64,000 nt of DNA from JAGOPY01 sp964619555 (GTDB lineage: Bacteria; Bacteroidota; Bacteroidia; Bacteroidales; JAGOPY01): contig CAZUDV010000006.1 in assembly GCA_964619555.1 (NCBI GenBank), positions 124,001-188,000 on the forward strand. The letters are read 5' to 3'. Below, piece after piece: positions 25,551 to 32,720 of this stretch. The notes beneath the pieces are model-generated. The model saw only the letters and a list, made by a program, of their open reading frames with translations, searched no databases and had not been told where the DNA came from. Made by a program: the position numbers and the translations under genes. Every line of letters starts with the position of its first letter. Positions within the stretch are counted from its first letter, which is position 1.

Positions 25551-27647
25551 CTACTGATTGGCAGCGTTAAATGCCTTCAGGCCCTCATCCAGGAATTTCA
25601 CATAATTGCCAGTATTGGGCTCGAATGCGATCGGAGTATTGAGCTCCTTCCCGTTGTGATCGAGAATGGTGTAATAAGGCTGCGCATTGACTCCAAAACG
25701 GGTAATCTGGAAGTCAGTGTTCTTCCTGCCTATGGTTTTTTTCACCTTTCCGTCGAAGGACGATGTCACCCATTCGCTTTCCGGCAGCTCAAAATTATCA
25801 TCGACATACAGGGCAATGATGACGAAATCATTTTCTAGGCGCTGCAGCACCTCCGGATCGGACCACACATTCTTTTCCATCACCTTGCAATTGGTGCAGG
25901 CATGGCCTTTAATATCGAGGAAAACAGGTTTGTTTAGTTTCTTTGCGCAGGCAAGGCCCTGTTCGTAATCAAAATAGCCTTTCAGACCGTGAGGAAGAGA
26001 AAACCTGTCCGCGTATTTGGGGGTGTCGCAAAGTCCGGCAGGCATGGCAGTTCCTGTTGAAGAAACACTGATATTGCGGGTATTCTCACGAATGATCTCG
26101 TCGAGGTCCCAGGATGATTCTGCGGGAAGGTATCCTGAAACAGCCTTCAGGGGTGCGCCGAATAAACCCGGAATAAGATACAGGGCAAAAGTAAAGGACG
26201 CAATTATAAGCACAAGACGGGGAACCGAGATATGATCAACCGGGCTGTCGTGGGAAAATTTGATCTTCCCAAGCAGGTAAAATCCAAGCAAAAGAAACAA
26301 AACGATCCAGACGCCCAGGTATACTTCCCGGGTAATTCCCCAGCCTAGCGCCTGGTTTGGCACCAGCAAATATTTCATTCCAATCGCTAGGATCAGGAAA
26401 GCGAGAACCACCTTGACCGAATTCAGCCAGCCGCCAGAGCGTGGCATTTTGTTGAGCACCGCTGGGAAGAAAGCCAGCAGCGTAAAGACGATGGCAAAGG
26501 CTAGTGAGAAGCCGAACATGCCCACGATCGGTTTGACTACCTGGCCAGTTGCAGCTTCCACGAGAATTCCGCCGACAAAAGGTGCCGTACAGGAAAAAGA
26601 AACCAGCACGAGGGTCAATGCCATAAAGAATGCACCGATATAACCTCCTTTATCGGCTTGCTGGTCCGATTTGTTGGTAAGCCAGGCAGGAAGGACCATT
26701 TCGAACATTCCGAAGAAGGATGCCGCGAAGGTGGTGAACAGCAGGAAAAAGATGAGATTGGTGATCCAGTGCTCGCTGACCTGCTTGATGGTATCAGCTC
26801 CAAAAAGTGCTGAAACCAGAACGCCGATGAAGGTATAGATAAAGATGATCGAAATGCCGAAAAATATCGCCTGTGAACGGGCTTTAAACTTATTCTGGCT
26901 GGCATTCATGAAGAAAGTCACCGTCATGGGTATCATCGGGTATACGCATGGTGTCAGCAGCCCGATGAAACCTACGCCCAGGGCAATGAAGAAGAAGGCC
27001 CACAATGAGCTGTCGGACTTCTTTCCGGTTGCCGGTGCCGATTCGGTTGTGATAGTAGCATTCTCCATCTGCGGGGCAGTATCTGGCTGGACGACAGTAA
27101 CTTGTTGTTGTGGTTGCTCCTGAACCGGAGGTTCATTTTGCGGAACCTGTGCCTGCGTGGCAGGAGCAGCCTGGTTTCCGGTAGCTTTAATGCCCGGCAG
27201 GTTAAAAGCAAATTCCACGTATTCCGGTGGCAGACAGCGATGGTCGTCGCAGGCCATGAATTCCAGCTCGCCGGCGACCTGGAATGGATTTGAGGATTTC
27301 ATCCTGACTTTTTGCCGGAAGGTAGCACCGCTTTCGAAATAACGCAGGTCCATCTCAAAGGCATTATCGTACTTCTCTATCGGCTTAGGAGTCTGGATAG
27401 TCCCGACCAGTTCATAATCAGCCGATTCTTTGAATTTGAATGATGTTGGGATGGGTCCTCCTTCCGGGATGTCTATGCCGTAAACATGCCAGCCCGGATC
27501 GATAGTGGTTTTAAAGATCAGCTCATATTCTTCGTTACTGATCTGTTTCGTATCAAAAGCCCACTTAACCGGTTGCAGAACCTGTCCGTTGACACTGAAA
27601 AGGCCTGTCAGAATCAGGATGGTGATAATAAGGAATAGCTTTTTCAT
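25551..27647 (-). CDS. DsbD-type thiol:disulfide interchange protein
   Basis: 698 residues. After a signal peptide (about 1-21) comes an N-terminal DsbD-alpha-like periplasmic domain (to ~150) with a cysteine pair CDDHRC (133, 138). A Pro/Gln-rich linker leads to the eight-helix transmembrane domain (about 213-500) with the two redox cysteines in LTPCVYPMIP (Cys234) and VSFSCTAPF (Cys353). The C-terminal thioredoxin-like domain carries CTNC at 584-587. It moves electrons from cytoplasmic thioredoxin across the inner membrane to periplasmic thiols. All six redox cysteines are present. A cotranscribed T9SS cargo gene follows after two bases. Confidence 0.93.
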   Translation of the reverse strand: MKKLFLIITILILTGLFSVNGQVLQPVKWAFDTKQISNEEYELIFKTTIDPGWHVYGIDIPEGGPIPTSFKFKESADYELVGTIQTPKPIEKYDNAFEMDLRYFESGATFRQKVRMKSSNPFQVAGELEFMACDDHRCLPPEYVEFAFNLPGIKATGNQAAPATQAQVPQNEPPVQEQPQQQVTVVQPDTAPQMENATITTESAPATGKKSDSSLWAFFFIALGVGFIGLLTPCVYPMIPMTVTFFMNASQNKFKARSQAIFFGISIIFIYTFIGVLVSALFGADTIKQVSEHWITNLIFFLLFTTFAASFFGMFEMVLPAWLTNKSDQQADKGGYIGAFFMALTLVLVSFSCTAPFVGGILVEAATGQVVKPIVGMFGFSLAFAIVFTLLAFFPAVLNKMPRSGGWLNSVKVVLAFLILAIGMKYLLVPNQALGWGITREVYLGVWIVLFLLLGFYLLGKIKFSHDSPVDHISVPRLVLIIASFTFALYLIPGLFGAPLKAVSGYLPAESSWDLDEIIRENTRNISVSSTGTAMPAGLCDTPKYADRFSLPHGLKGYFDYEQGLACAKKLNKPVFLDIKGHACTNCKVMEKNVWSDPEVLQRLENDFVIIALYVDDNFELPESEWVTSSFDGKVKKTIGRKNTDFQITRFGVNAQPYYTILDHNGKELNTPIAFEPNTGNYVKFLDEGLKAFNAANQ

Positions 27648-27675
27648 TCTTTCTTAAACTGATTTTTAAGGTCGG

Positions 27676-27683
27676 CAAAAATA
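27676..27683 (-). promoter_or_regulatory. candidate -7 box TATTTTTG (minus strand)
   Basis: Minus-strand TATTTTTG 28 bases before the DsbD-type start. No -33 element is evident. Confidence 0.4.
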
Positions 27684-27757
27684 CGAAAATAGAGTGAATA
27701 GCAGGCTTTCAGCTTTTCAATTTATATAGAATTCTAAATAGAAGAATTATCCATGTG

Positions 27758-27777
27758 TAATCTGTGAATCAATGGCA
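27758..27777 (+). repeat. 20-bp inverted repeat, copy 1 (after tilS)
   Basis: TAATCTGTGAATCAATGGCA. Its exact reverse complement is at 29220-29239, on the other side of tilS. This copy lies six bases beyond the tilS stop. Confidence 0.8.
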
Positions 27778-27783
27778 AACTGG

Positions 27784-29109
27784 TCATTTTACCCATCTCA
27801 CCTCTAAAATGCTTCGCGTGGAATCAGTTACCCTGAACCGGTTATCCGGCCGTTTACCGATGATCCAGACGATTTCATCCCCGCTGCATAACAGCCAGGC
27901 ATTTTCTTTTTGGATAAGCGAAAATTTTTGGTCGATGAAAAAGTCACTTAGTTTCTTTCTCTTCTTCATTCCGAAAGGATAGAAATAATCACCCTTGCGC
28001 CATTTGCGGATATAAAGGGGCATGGTCAATTGATCGTAATCCAGGAATGCCGAATTGGGATCAGTCGTGACATTCGCTTTTTCTCTTTTTAATACACTAA
28101 ATTCCAGGCAGATAGGTAATCCGGGGACAGGATAAGGAAAAACCTCGAAAACCATAGGGCCCTTTCCGGCCATAATTCTAGGATGAATGAGCAGGTAGTC
28201 TCTGTCCTTGATCAATTGATGGGTCGAAGAAAAGAAAACCTTCCCGGGTTGCCTGTCCAGGGCGTCCATGATGTCATCCAGGGCCAGGCCTGAAAAGCTG
28301 AAATCCGAGAGGATCTCATGCAGCCAGGTACGTAAAGGCGCCAGTATTTTCAGTTCGCCGACCGGGATCTTATAACCCCCGCTATCCGGGATCAATAGCC
28401 TGGATTTCTCTTTTTCAACGATCGACCGGTAAATAGCTTCGGCATCCCTGACCCGTTCGATGGTATCTAGTATTGCCTGGCGGACGGAAGGGTTGATCTT
28501 CTCCAGTTGCGGAATGACCTTATGACGGATCCGGTTGCGGGCATATTTCAGGCTGGAATTAGAGGAATCTTCTACGTAATCCACGCCGTTTTCCATGGCA
28601 TAGGATTCAATATCCTTCCTGGTGGCAAAAAGCATCGGACGGATGATCCTTCCCTGCTCGGGCAGGATGCCGTGCAAACCCGCAATGCCCGTGCCCCGGG
28701 CCAGGTTGACAAAGAATGTCTCGATCTGGTCGTCGAGATGATGTGCGGTAGCGATAAAATCAAAGCCTTGTTCGGACAGGAGTTCCCCGAACCACCGGTA
28801 ACGCATCTCACGGGCCGCCATTTGAATGGAGATCTTGTGTTTTCTTGCATAAGATACGGTTTCAAAATGCGTGACAAAGACAGGGACATGATAATGCTCG
28901 GCCAAATTTCGAACGAACTTTTCATCCCGGTCGGATTCATCGCCTCTGAGATGAAAGTTACAATGAGCAAGGGCAAAATGAAATCCCGCCAGCTGAAAAA
29001 GCCTGGCCATCACGGTTGAATCCAATCCCCCGCTGACGGCCAGAAGGATCCTGTCGTCGGACTTGAACAGTCTGTTATCTGTTATGTATTTCAGGAAGGA
29101 ATCCAGCAT
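27784..29109 (-). CDS. tilS: tRNA(Ile)-lysidine synthetase
   Basis: 441 residues. Converts C34 of the CAU-anticodon tRNA-Ile to lysidine, so that it reads AUA. The PP-loop motif AVSGGLDST is at about 24-32, followed by LAHCNFHLRGDESD and TAHHLDDQIETF. The C-terminal TilS domains (about 350-441, MPLYIRKWRKGDYFYPFGM ... DNRFRV) are present, so the protein is full-length. It is essential in nearly all bacteria. It is bracketed by a perfect 20-bp inverted repeat (27758-27777 and 29220-29239). Confidence 0.94.
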   Translation of the reverse strand: MLDSFLKYITDNRLFKSDDRILLAVSGGLDSTVMARLFQLAGFHFALAHCNFHLRGDESDRDEKFVRNLAEHYHVPVFVTHFETVSYARKHKISIQMAAREMRYRWFGELLSEQGFDFIATAHHLDDQIETFFVNLARGTGIAGLHGILPEQGRIIRPMLFATRKDIESYAMENGVDYVEDSSNSSLKYARNRIRHKVIPQLEKINPSVRQAILDTIERVRDAEAIYRSIVEKEKSRLLIPDSGGYKIPVGELKILAPLRTWLHEILSDFSFSGLALDDIMDALDRQPGKVFFSSTHQLIKDRDYLLIHPRIMAGKGPMVFEVFPYPVPGLPICLEFSVLKREKANVTTDPNSAFLDYDQLTMPLYIRKWRKGDYFYPFGMKKRKKLSDFFIDQKFSLIQKENAWLLCSGDEIVWIIGKRPDNRFRVTDSTRSILEVRWVK

Positions 29110-29149
29110 TCTGTCAGCTCTGAAGGCGATCCGGGTTCTTCAATACAAA

Positions 29150-29157
29150 CAAAGTTA
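29150..29157 (-). promoter_or_regulatory. candidate -7 box TAACTTTG (minus strand)
   Basis: Minus-strand TAACTTTG 40 bases before the tilS start in the 249-base gap 29110-29358. The rest of that gap holds the repeat described separately and no gene. Confidence 0.35.
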
Positions 29158-29219
29158 AAAAAAAGAGGCTGTATCAGAAGTGAAGTTGTTTGTCAGATTA
29201 TTTTTACGCGAATATGATA

Positions 29220-29278
29220 TGCCATTGATTCACAGATTACTATTTGCAAGTAGCTCACAATAAACGGTGAATCTGTGA
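29220..29278. repeat. 20-bp inverted repeat, copy 2, with local hairpin
   Basis: 29220-29239 is the exact reverse complement of 27758-27777. Part of it, TCACAGATT (29230-29238), also pairs with AATCTGTGA at 29270-29278, giving a 9-bp hairpin with a 31-base loop. The sequence type resembles dispersed intergenic repeats I recall in Bacteroidota, which I cannot verify here. Confidence 0.7.
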
Positions 29279-29358
29279 TTATTTAAACACTTTTGAGACA
29301 TCCTCTTCTTCCTGAAAGTATTCGGAGAGGCAGGCGGATTGCGATCTTTGTCAAAATC

Positions 29359-30390
29359 TTACAAATCCAAAACGTTGCCGGAATTCATCAGCTCATCCAT
29401 GGTCCTGATCCGGCTGCTTTTTTTAGCTTCGATCATCTGGCGTTCCAGCAATACGTCATAAGGCTCGTTGCAGTCGCATGAGCGGATCACGCCCATAGCG
29501 ACCGGGAATTCCGGAAGGCCCATCCTTACGAGCGTTTGTTGAATCATACTGTCCGGATTGGCAGGGTCGTGCACAAGCAGATCGTCCTCTGATATCCCAT
29601 TTTCCCCGAGGGTAACCATCCTTAGCTTATGGTTCTTGTACATCAGCCCCTTATCACGGTTTTTACCGAAGATCATCGGTTTGTCGGCTTCCAGGTAGAT
29701 CTGGTGGTCGTCCTTGGATTCCTTGTTGGTTATTTCCGCATGGATCTGGTTGTTGAAAATGACGCAATTCTGAAGGATTTCGACGACCGAGGTTCCTTTG
29801 TGAAGCGCTGCAGCCTTTAGCACATCCTTCATCATTTTCGGATCGGTGTCAACCGCCCTGGCGAAGAATGTCCCCTGGGATCCAATGACCAGTTCACCCG
29901 GCGTAAATGGATTCTCGATCACACCTTCGGGTGAAGTTTTCGTAATCTGTCCCCTGGGTGAAGTCGGTGAATACTGCCCCTTGGTGAGGCCATAAATACG
30001 GTTATTGAAAATGATAATATTCAGGTCGATGTTGCGGCGAATGGTGTGGATAAAATGGTTACCTCCGATGGCCATGCTGTCCCCGTCACCGGTGATGTGC
30101 CACACCTGCAGTTTCGGATTGGCAATCTTGATGCCCGAGGCGATAGCGGCGCCTCTTCCGTGCAATCCGTGAAATCCGTATGTGTTGATGTAATAAGGAA
30201 AGCGTGATGAACAGCCGATTCCAGAGACAAAAACGACATCTTCCTTCCTGCCGCCAAGTTCAACCAGAACGGACTGTATGGATGCCAGAATGGCATAATC
30301 ACCGCACCCGGCGCACCATTTCACGGGTCCGGGGGATTTAAAATCGTCCTTGGTAAGCGTATAAAACTGTTGTGATGCTTCAGGTGTCAT
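29359..30390 (-). CDS. korB: 2-oxoacid:ferredoxin oxidoreductase, beta subunit
   Basis: 343 residues. The thiamine diphosphate-binding subunit of a 2-oxoglutarate- or pyruvate-type ferredoxin oxidoreductase. Cysteines for a [4Fe-4S] cluster are at 26, 29 (WCAGCGDY), 60 (GIGCSSR) and 209 (QNCV). The diphosphate motif GDGDSMAIGGNH (about 101-112) and NNRIYGLTKGQ follow. Only one base separates it from korA. Two-subunit enzymes of this layout in Bacteroidota are usually annotated as 2-oxoglutarate-specific, but the subunit sequence alone does not prove the substrate. Reduced ferredoxin is the product; a ferredoxin gene lies at 32450. Confidence 0.9.
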   Translation of the reverse strand: MTPEASQQFYTLTKDDFKSPGPVKWCAGCGDYAILASIQSVLVELGGRKEDVVFVSGIGCSSRFPYYINTYGFHGLHGRGAAIASGIKIANPKLQVWHITGDGDSMAIGGNHFIHTIRRNIDLNIIIFNNRIYGLTKGQYSPTSPRGQITKTSPEGVIENPFTPGELVIGSQGTFFARAVDTDPKMMKDVLKAAALHKGTSVVEILQNCVIFNNQIHAEITNKESKDDHQIYLEADKPMIFGKNRDKGLMYKNHKLRMVTLGENGISEDDLLVHDPANPDSMIQQTLVRMGLPEFPVAMGVIRSCDCNEPYDVLLERQMIEAKKSSRIRTMDELMNSGNVLDL

Positions 30391-30391
30391 A

Positions 30392-32245
30392 TCATTGCTC
30401 CTTCAGTATTTCCGTAAATTTTTCTTTCAATTCATTAATCAGAAACGGCAGTCCTTGTATTTTATGATAAGTAAGATACTGGAACTGCGGGAATTCAGAC
30501 CTGAGCCAGTGGATAAACTGGCCATTATTCAACTCGCAAACCACAATTTTTTTAAACCTGCTTAAAATGGCTTCGGTATTTCGCGGTAAGGGGTAGATAT
30601 AATGGAAATGGGCCAGGCTGACGCTCTTTCCTTCCGTTTGCAGGTCTTTTACAGCAGAGACCAGATGTCCGAAGGTCCCACCCCAGCCAACTACCAGCAG
30701 GTCTCCCTCCGGTTCGCCGATTACTTCCAGTTCCGGGATATTGTTGGCAATCCTGTAAACTTTTTCCTGCCTGAGCCTGGTCATTTTCTGGTGATTCAGG
30801 GGGTCGTGTGATACCGTGCCTTCAACATCCTCTTTTTCAAGTCCTCCGATCCGGTGCCTCAGCCCTTCCTGTCCGGGAACAGCCCAGCTTCGTGCCAGGG
30901 TTTCCGGATCACGTAAATAAGGCTTGTAGTTCGGATCATTATCTTTAACCAGCCTGGGTTTTATCTTGGGAAGATCATCCATTTTAGGCACTTTCCACAA
31001 CTCAGATCCGTTTGCCAGGTAGCCATCGGTGAGCAGTATCACCGGGACCATGTGCTCCACGGCAATTTTGGCTGCCATGAAAGCATAATCAAAACAGTCG
31101 GCCGGTGTGCTGGCAGCCATGACCACCACCGGGCTTTCGCCATTCCGGCCAAAGAGGGCCTGCAACAGGTCGCTTTGCTCCGGTTTGGTAGGCAATCCGG
31201 TGGAGGGCCCGCCGCGCTGCACATCCACTATAACCAGCGGAAGTTCAGTGATCACAGCCAGTCCGATGGCTTCGCTCTTAAGCGCCAGTCCGGGGCCGGA
31301 GGTACTGGTCGCAGCCAGTTTTCCGGTAAAAGCCGCACCGATCGCGCTGTTGATCCCGGCGATCTCATCTTCCGCCTGGAGGGTGATGACACCCAAGTGT
31401 TTCCGGTGTGAGAGCTCCTGTAAAATTTCAGTGGCTGGGGTTATGGGGTAAGATCCCAGGAAAAGCTCCAGGTTGGCCTTTTCAGCGGCAGCCATCAATC
31501 CCCACGCGGTAGCAACATTACCGTTGATATTGCGATGCCGGCCTTTAATGTCCTCACTTGGTTTGATCCTGTATATGACATCGAACTCCTGCAGATTCTC
31601 GGCATAATGGTAGCCGGCATGCAGCACGGCCTTATTGGCTTCGGCCACCAGGCCTTTTTTAGCGAATTTTTCTTCCAGGAATTTCTCTCCCGTTTCAATG
31701 CCTTTACTGAACATATAATAGAGCATTCCCAGGGCAAACTGGTTCTTGGTCCTGTCGGCGGATTTAGCGTCGAGTCCTATTTCCAGGCAGGTAGTCCTGC
31801 TGAGGCTCGTAATAGGTGCCTTGACAACTTTATAACCGTCAAGGGTCCCATCTTCCAGGGGATTCTCGGTGAATCCGGCTTTATCCAGATCCTTTTCTCC
31901 GAAACTGTCGACATCTATGATAATGGTTGCTCCGGGTTTTACCCACTTAAGATTTACCTTCAAAGCGGCCGGATTTAAGGCGATCAGCACGTCCGCCAGG
32001 TCGCCCGGGGTATCCACCCGGATATGGCCGAAATGCAACTGAAAGCCGGAAACCCCTGCAACAGTGCCCTGCGGCGCCCTGATCTCGGCAGGATAATCCG
32101 GAAAAGTAGCCAGGTCATGCCCCTCTATGGCTGTAGTGTCAGAAAACTGAGAGCCACTGAGCTGCATCCCGTCGCCGGAATCTCCTGCCAGCTTGACAAC
32201 AACATGTTCCAGCTCAATGATCTTGTGATTCTTATTATCCTTCAT
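30392..32245 (-). CDS. korA: 2-oxoacid:ferredoxin oxidoreductase, gamma-alpha fusion subunit
   Basis: 617 residues. The gamma domain is fused ahead of the alpha domain: VKLAGDSGDGMQLSG (about 13-27) opens the gamma part (to ~190), and the pyrimidine-binding alpha part follows (about 235-617) with GSYPITPATEIL, LQAEDEIAGINSAIGAAF and STSGPGLALKSE. It partners korB to oxidise a 2-oxoacid with CoA to acyl-CoA and CO2 while reducing ferredoxin. korA is first in the transcript; a candidate -7 box is at 32264-32271. It diverges from the ferredoxin and sucA genes, the NAD-linked alternative for the same step if the substrate is 2-oxoglutarate. Confidence 0.9.
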   Translation of the reverse strand: MKDNKNHKIIELEHVVVKLAGDSGDGMQLSGSQFSDTTAIEGHDLATFPDYPAEIRAPQGTVAGVSGFQLHFGHIRVDTPGDLADVLIALNPAALKVNLKWVKPGATIIIDVDSFGEKDLDKAGFTENPLEDGTLDGYKVVKAPITSLSRTTCLEIGLDAKSADRTKNQFALGMLYYMFSKGIETGEKFLEEKFAKKGLVAEANKAVLHAGYHYAENLQEFDVIYRIKPSEDIKGRHRNINGNVATAWGLMAAAEKANLELFLGSYPITPATEILQELSHRKHLGVITLQAEDEIAGINSAIGAAFTGKLAATSTSGPGLALKSEAIGLAVITELPLVIVDVQRGGPSTGLPTKPEQSDLLQALFGRNGESPVVVMAASTPADCFDYAFMAAKIAVEHMVPVILLTDGYLANGSELWKVPKMDDLPKIKPRLVKDNDPNYKPYLRDPETLARSWAVPGQEGLRHRIGGLEKEDVEGTVSHDPLNHQKMTRLRQEKVYRIANNIPELEVIGEPEGDLLVVGWGGTFGHLVSAVKDLQTEGKSVSLAHFHYIYPLPRNTEAILSRFKKIVVCELNNGQFIHWLRSEFPQFQYLTYHKIQGLPFLINELKEKFTEILKEQ

Positions 32246-32263
32246 GTTTCTTATTTAAAATGG

Positions 32264-32271
32264 CAAAATTA
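32264..32271 (-). promoter_or_regulatory. candidate -7 box TAATTTTG (minus strand)
   Basis: Minus-strand TAATTTTG 18 bases before korA. The 204-base divergent gap 32246-32449 also contains the ferredoxin promoter; nothing else is seen in it. Confidence 0.45.
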
Positions 32272-32399
32272 CAAGTTTTACATCACCCGGATATGGTCCT
32301 CGAATTAAAAGCACAGAAAATGGGAAGAAAAGGCCTATTTAGATTACTTATAAATTTATTATTTCCATATTAAAATTCATCTCGTACTCTTTAAAAACT

Positions 32400-32407
32400 T
32401 AATTTTG
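32400..32407 (+). promoter_or_regulatory. candidate -7 box TAATTTTG
   Basis: TAATTTTG 42 bases before the ferredoxin ATG. A weak TTC replaces the -33 TTG. Confidence 0.45.
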
Positions 32408-32449
32408 TCACCTGAAAATGAATAATAAACATTTTAAATCTTTTTTGAT

Positions 32450-32617
32450 ATGGCTTATAAAATAACTGAAGATTGTACAGCTTGCGGCACCTGCATCGAC
32501 GAGTGTCCGGTTGAAGCTATTTCGGAAGGTGACATTTATGTGATCGATCCGGATATTTGCACCGACTGCGGTTCATGCGCAGATGTCTGCCCGGTGGATG
32601 CAATCGAACCGGCATAA
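32450..32617 (+). CDS. 2[4Fe-4S] ferredoxin, 55 residues
   Basis: A short gene easily missed by length cut-offs. The protein begins MAYKITEDCTACGTC and has two CxxCxxCxxxCP motifs: CTACGTCIDECP (9-20) and CTDCGSCADVCP (37-48), each feeding its fourth cysteine to the other cluster as in clostridial ferredoxins. It is a low-potential one-electron carrier and the likely acceptor or donor for the KorAB enzyme encoded divergently 204 bases away. It has its own -7 box and its own terminator (32638-32670), so it is a single-gene unit. Confidence 0.95.
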   Translation: MAYKITEDCTACGTCIDECPVEAISEGDIYVIDPDICTDCGSCADVCPVDAIEPA

Positions 32618-32637
32618 TTTATCTTTCCGGTAATAAG

Positions 32638-32670
32638 AAAGGCTGCCCGAACAATCCGGCAGCCTTTTTT
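32638..32670 (+). terminator. rho-independent terminator after the ferredoxin gene
   Basis: AAAGGCTGCC (32638-32647) pairs with GGCAGCCTTT (32658-32667), followed by a T run. It lies 20 bases after the ferredoxin stop and just before the sucA promoter region. Confidence 0.9.
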
Positions 32671-32685
32671 GTTACCTTCATTTTG

Positions 32686-32693
32686 TATCTTTG
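32686..32693 (+). promoter_or_regulatory. candidate -7 box TATCTTTG
   Basis: TATCTTTG 27 bases before sucA. The only TTG nearby (32669-32671, in the terminator T tract) is 14 bases upstream, shorter than the usual 19-21. Confidence 0.5.
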
Positions 32694-32720
32694 TAATTAC
32701 AATTAGCTAATTATCTATTT

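Noticed and set aside
19381..27647. A polysaccharide utilisation locus or secreted-enzyme island around the two T9SS cargo genes
   Set aside because: No SusC/SusD pair, glycoside hydrolase or dedicated regulator is present; the two cargo proteins look like independent surface proteins.
29110..29358. Riboswitch or small RNA in the 249-base gap
   Set aside because: Apart from the repeat and its hairpin, no known riboswitch core or compact conserved fold is recognisable.
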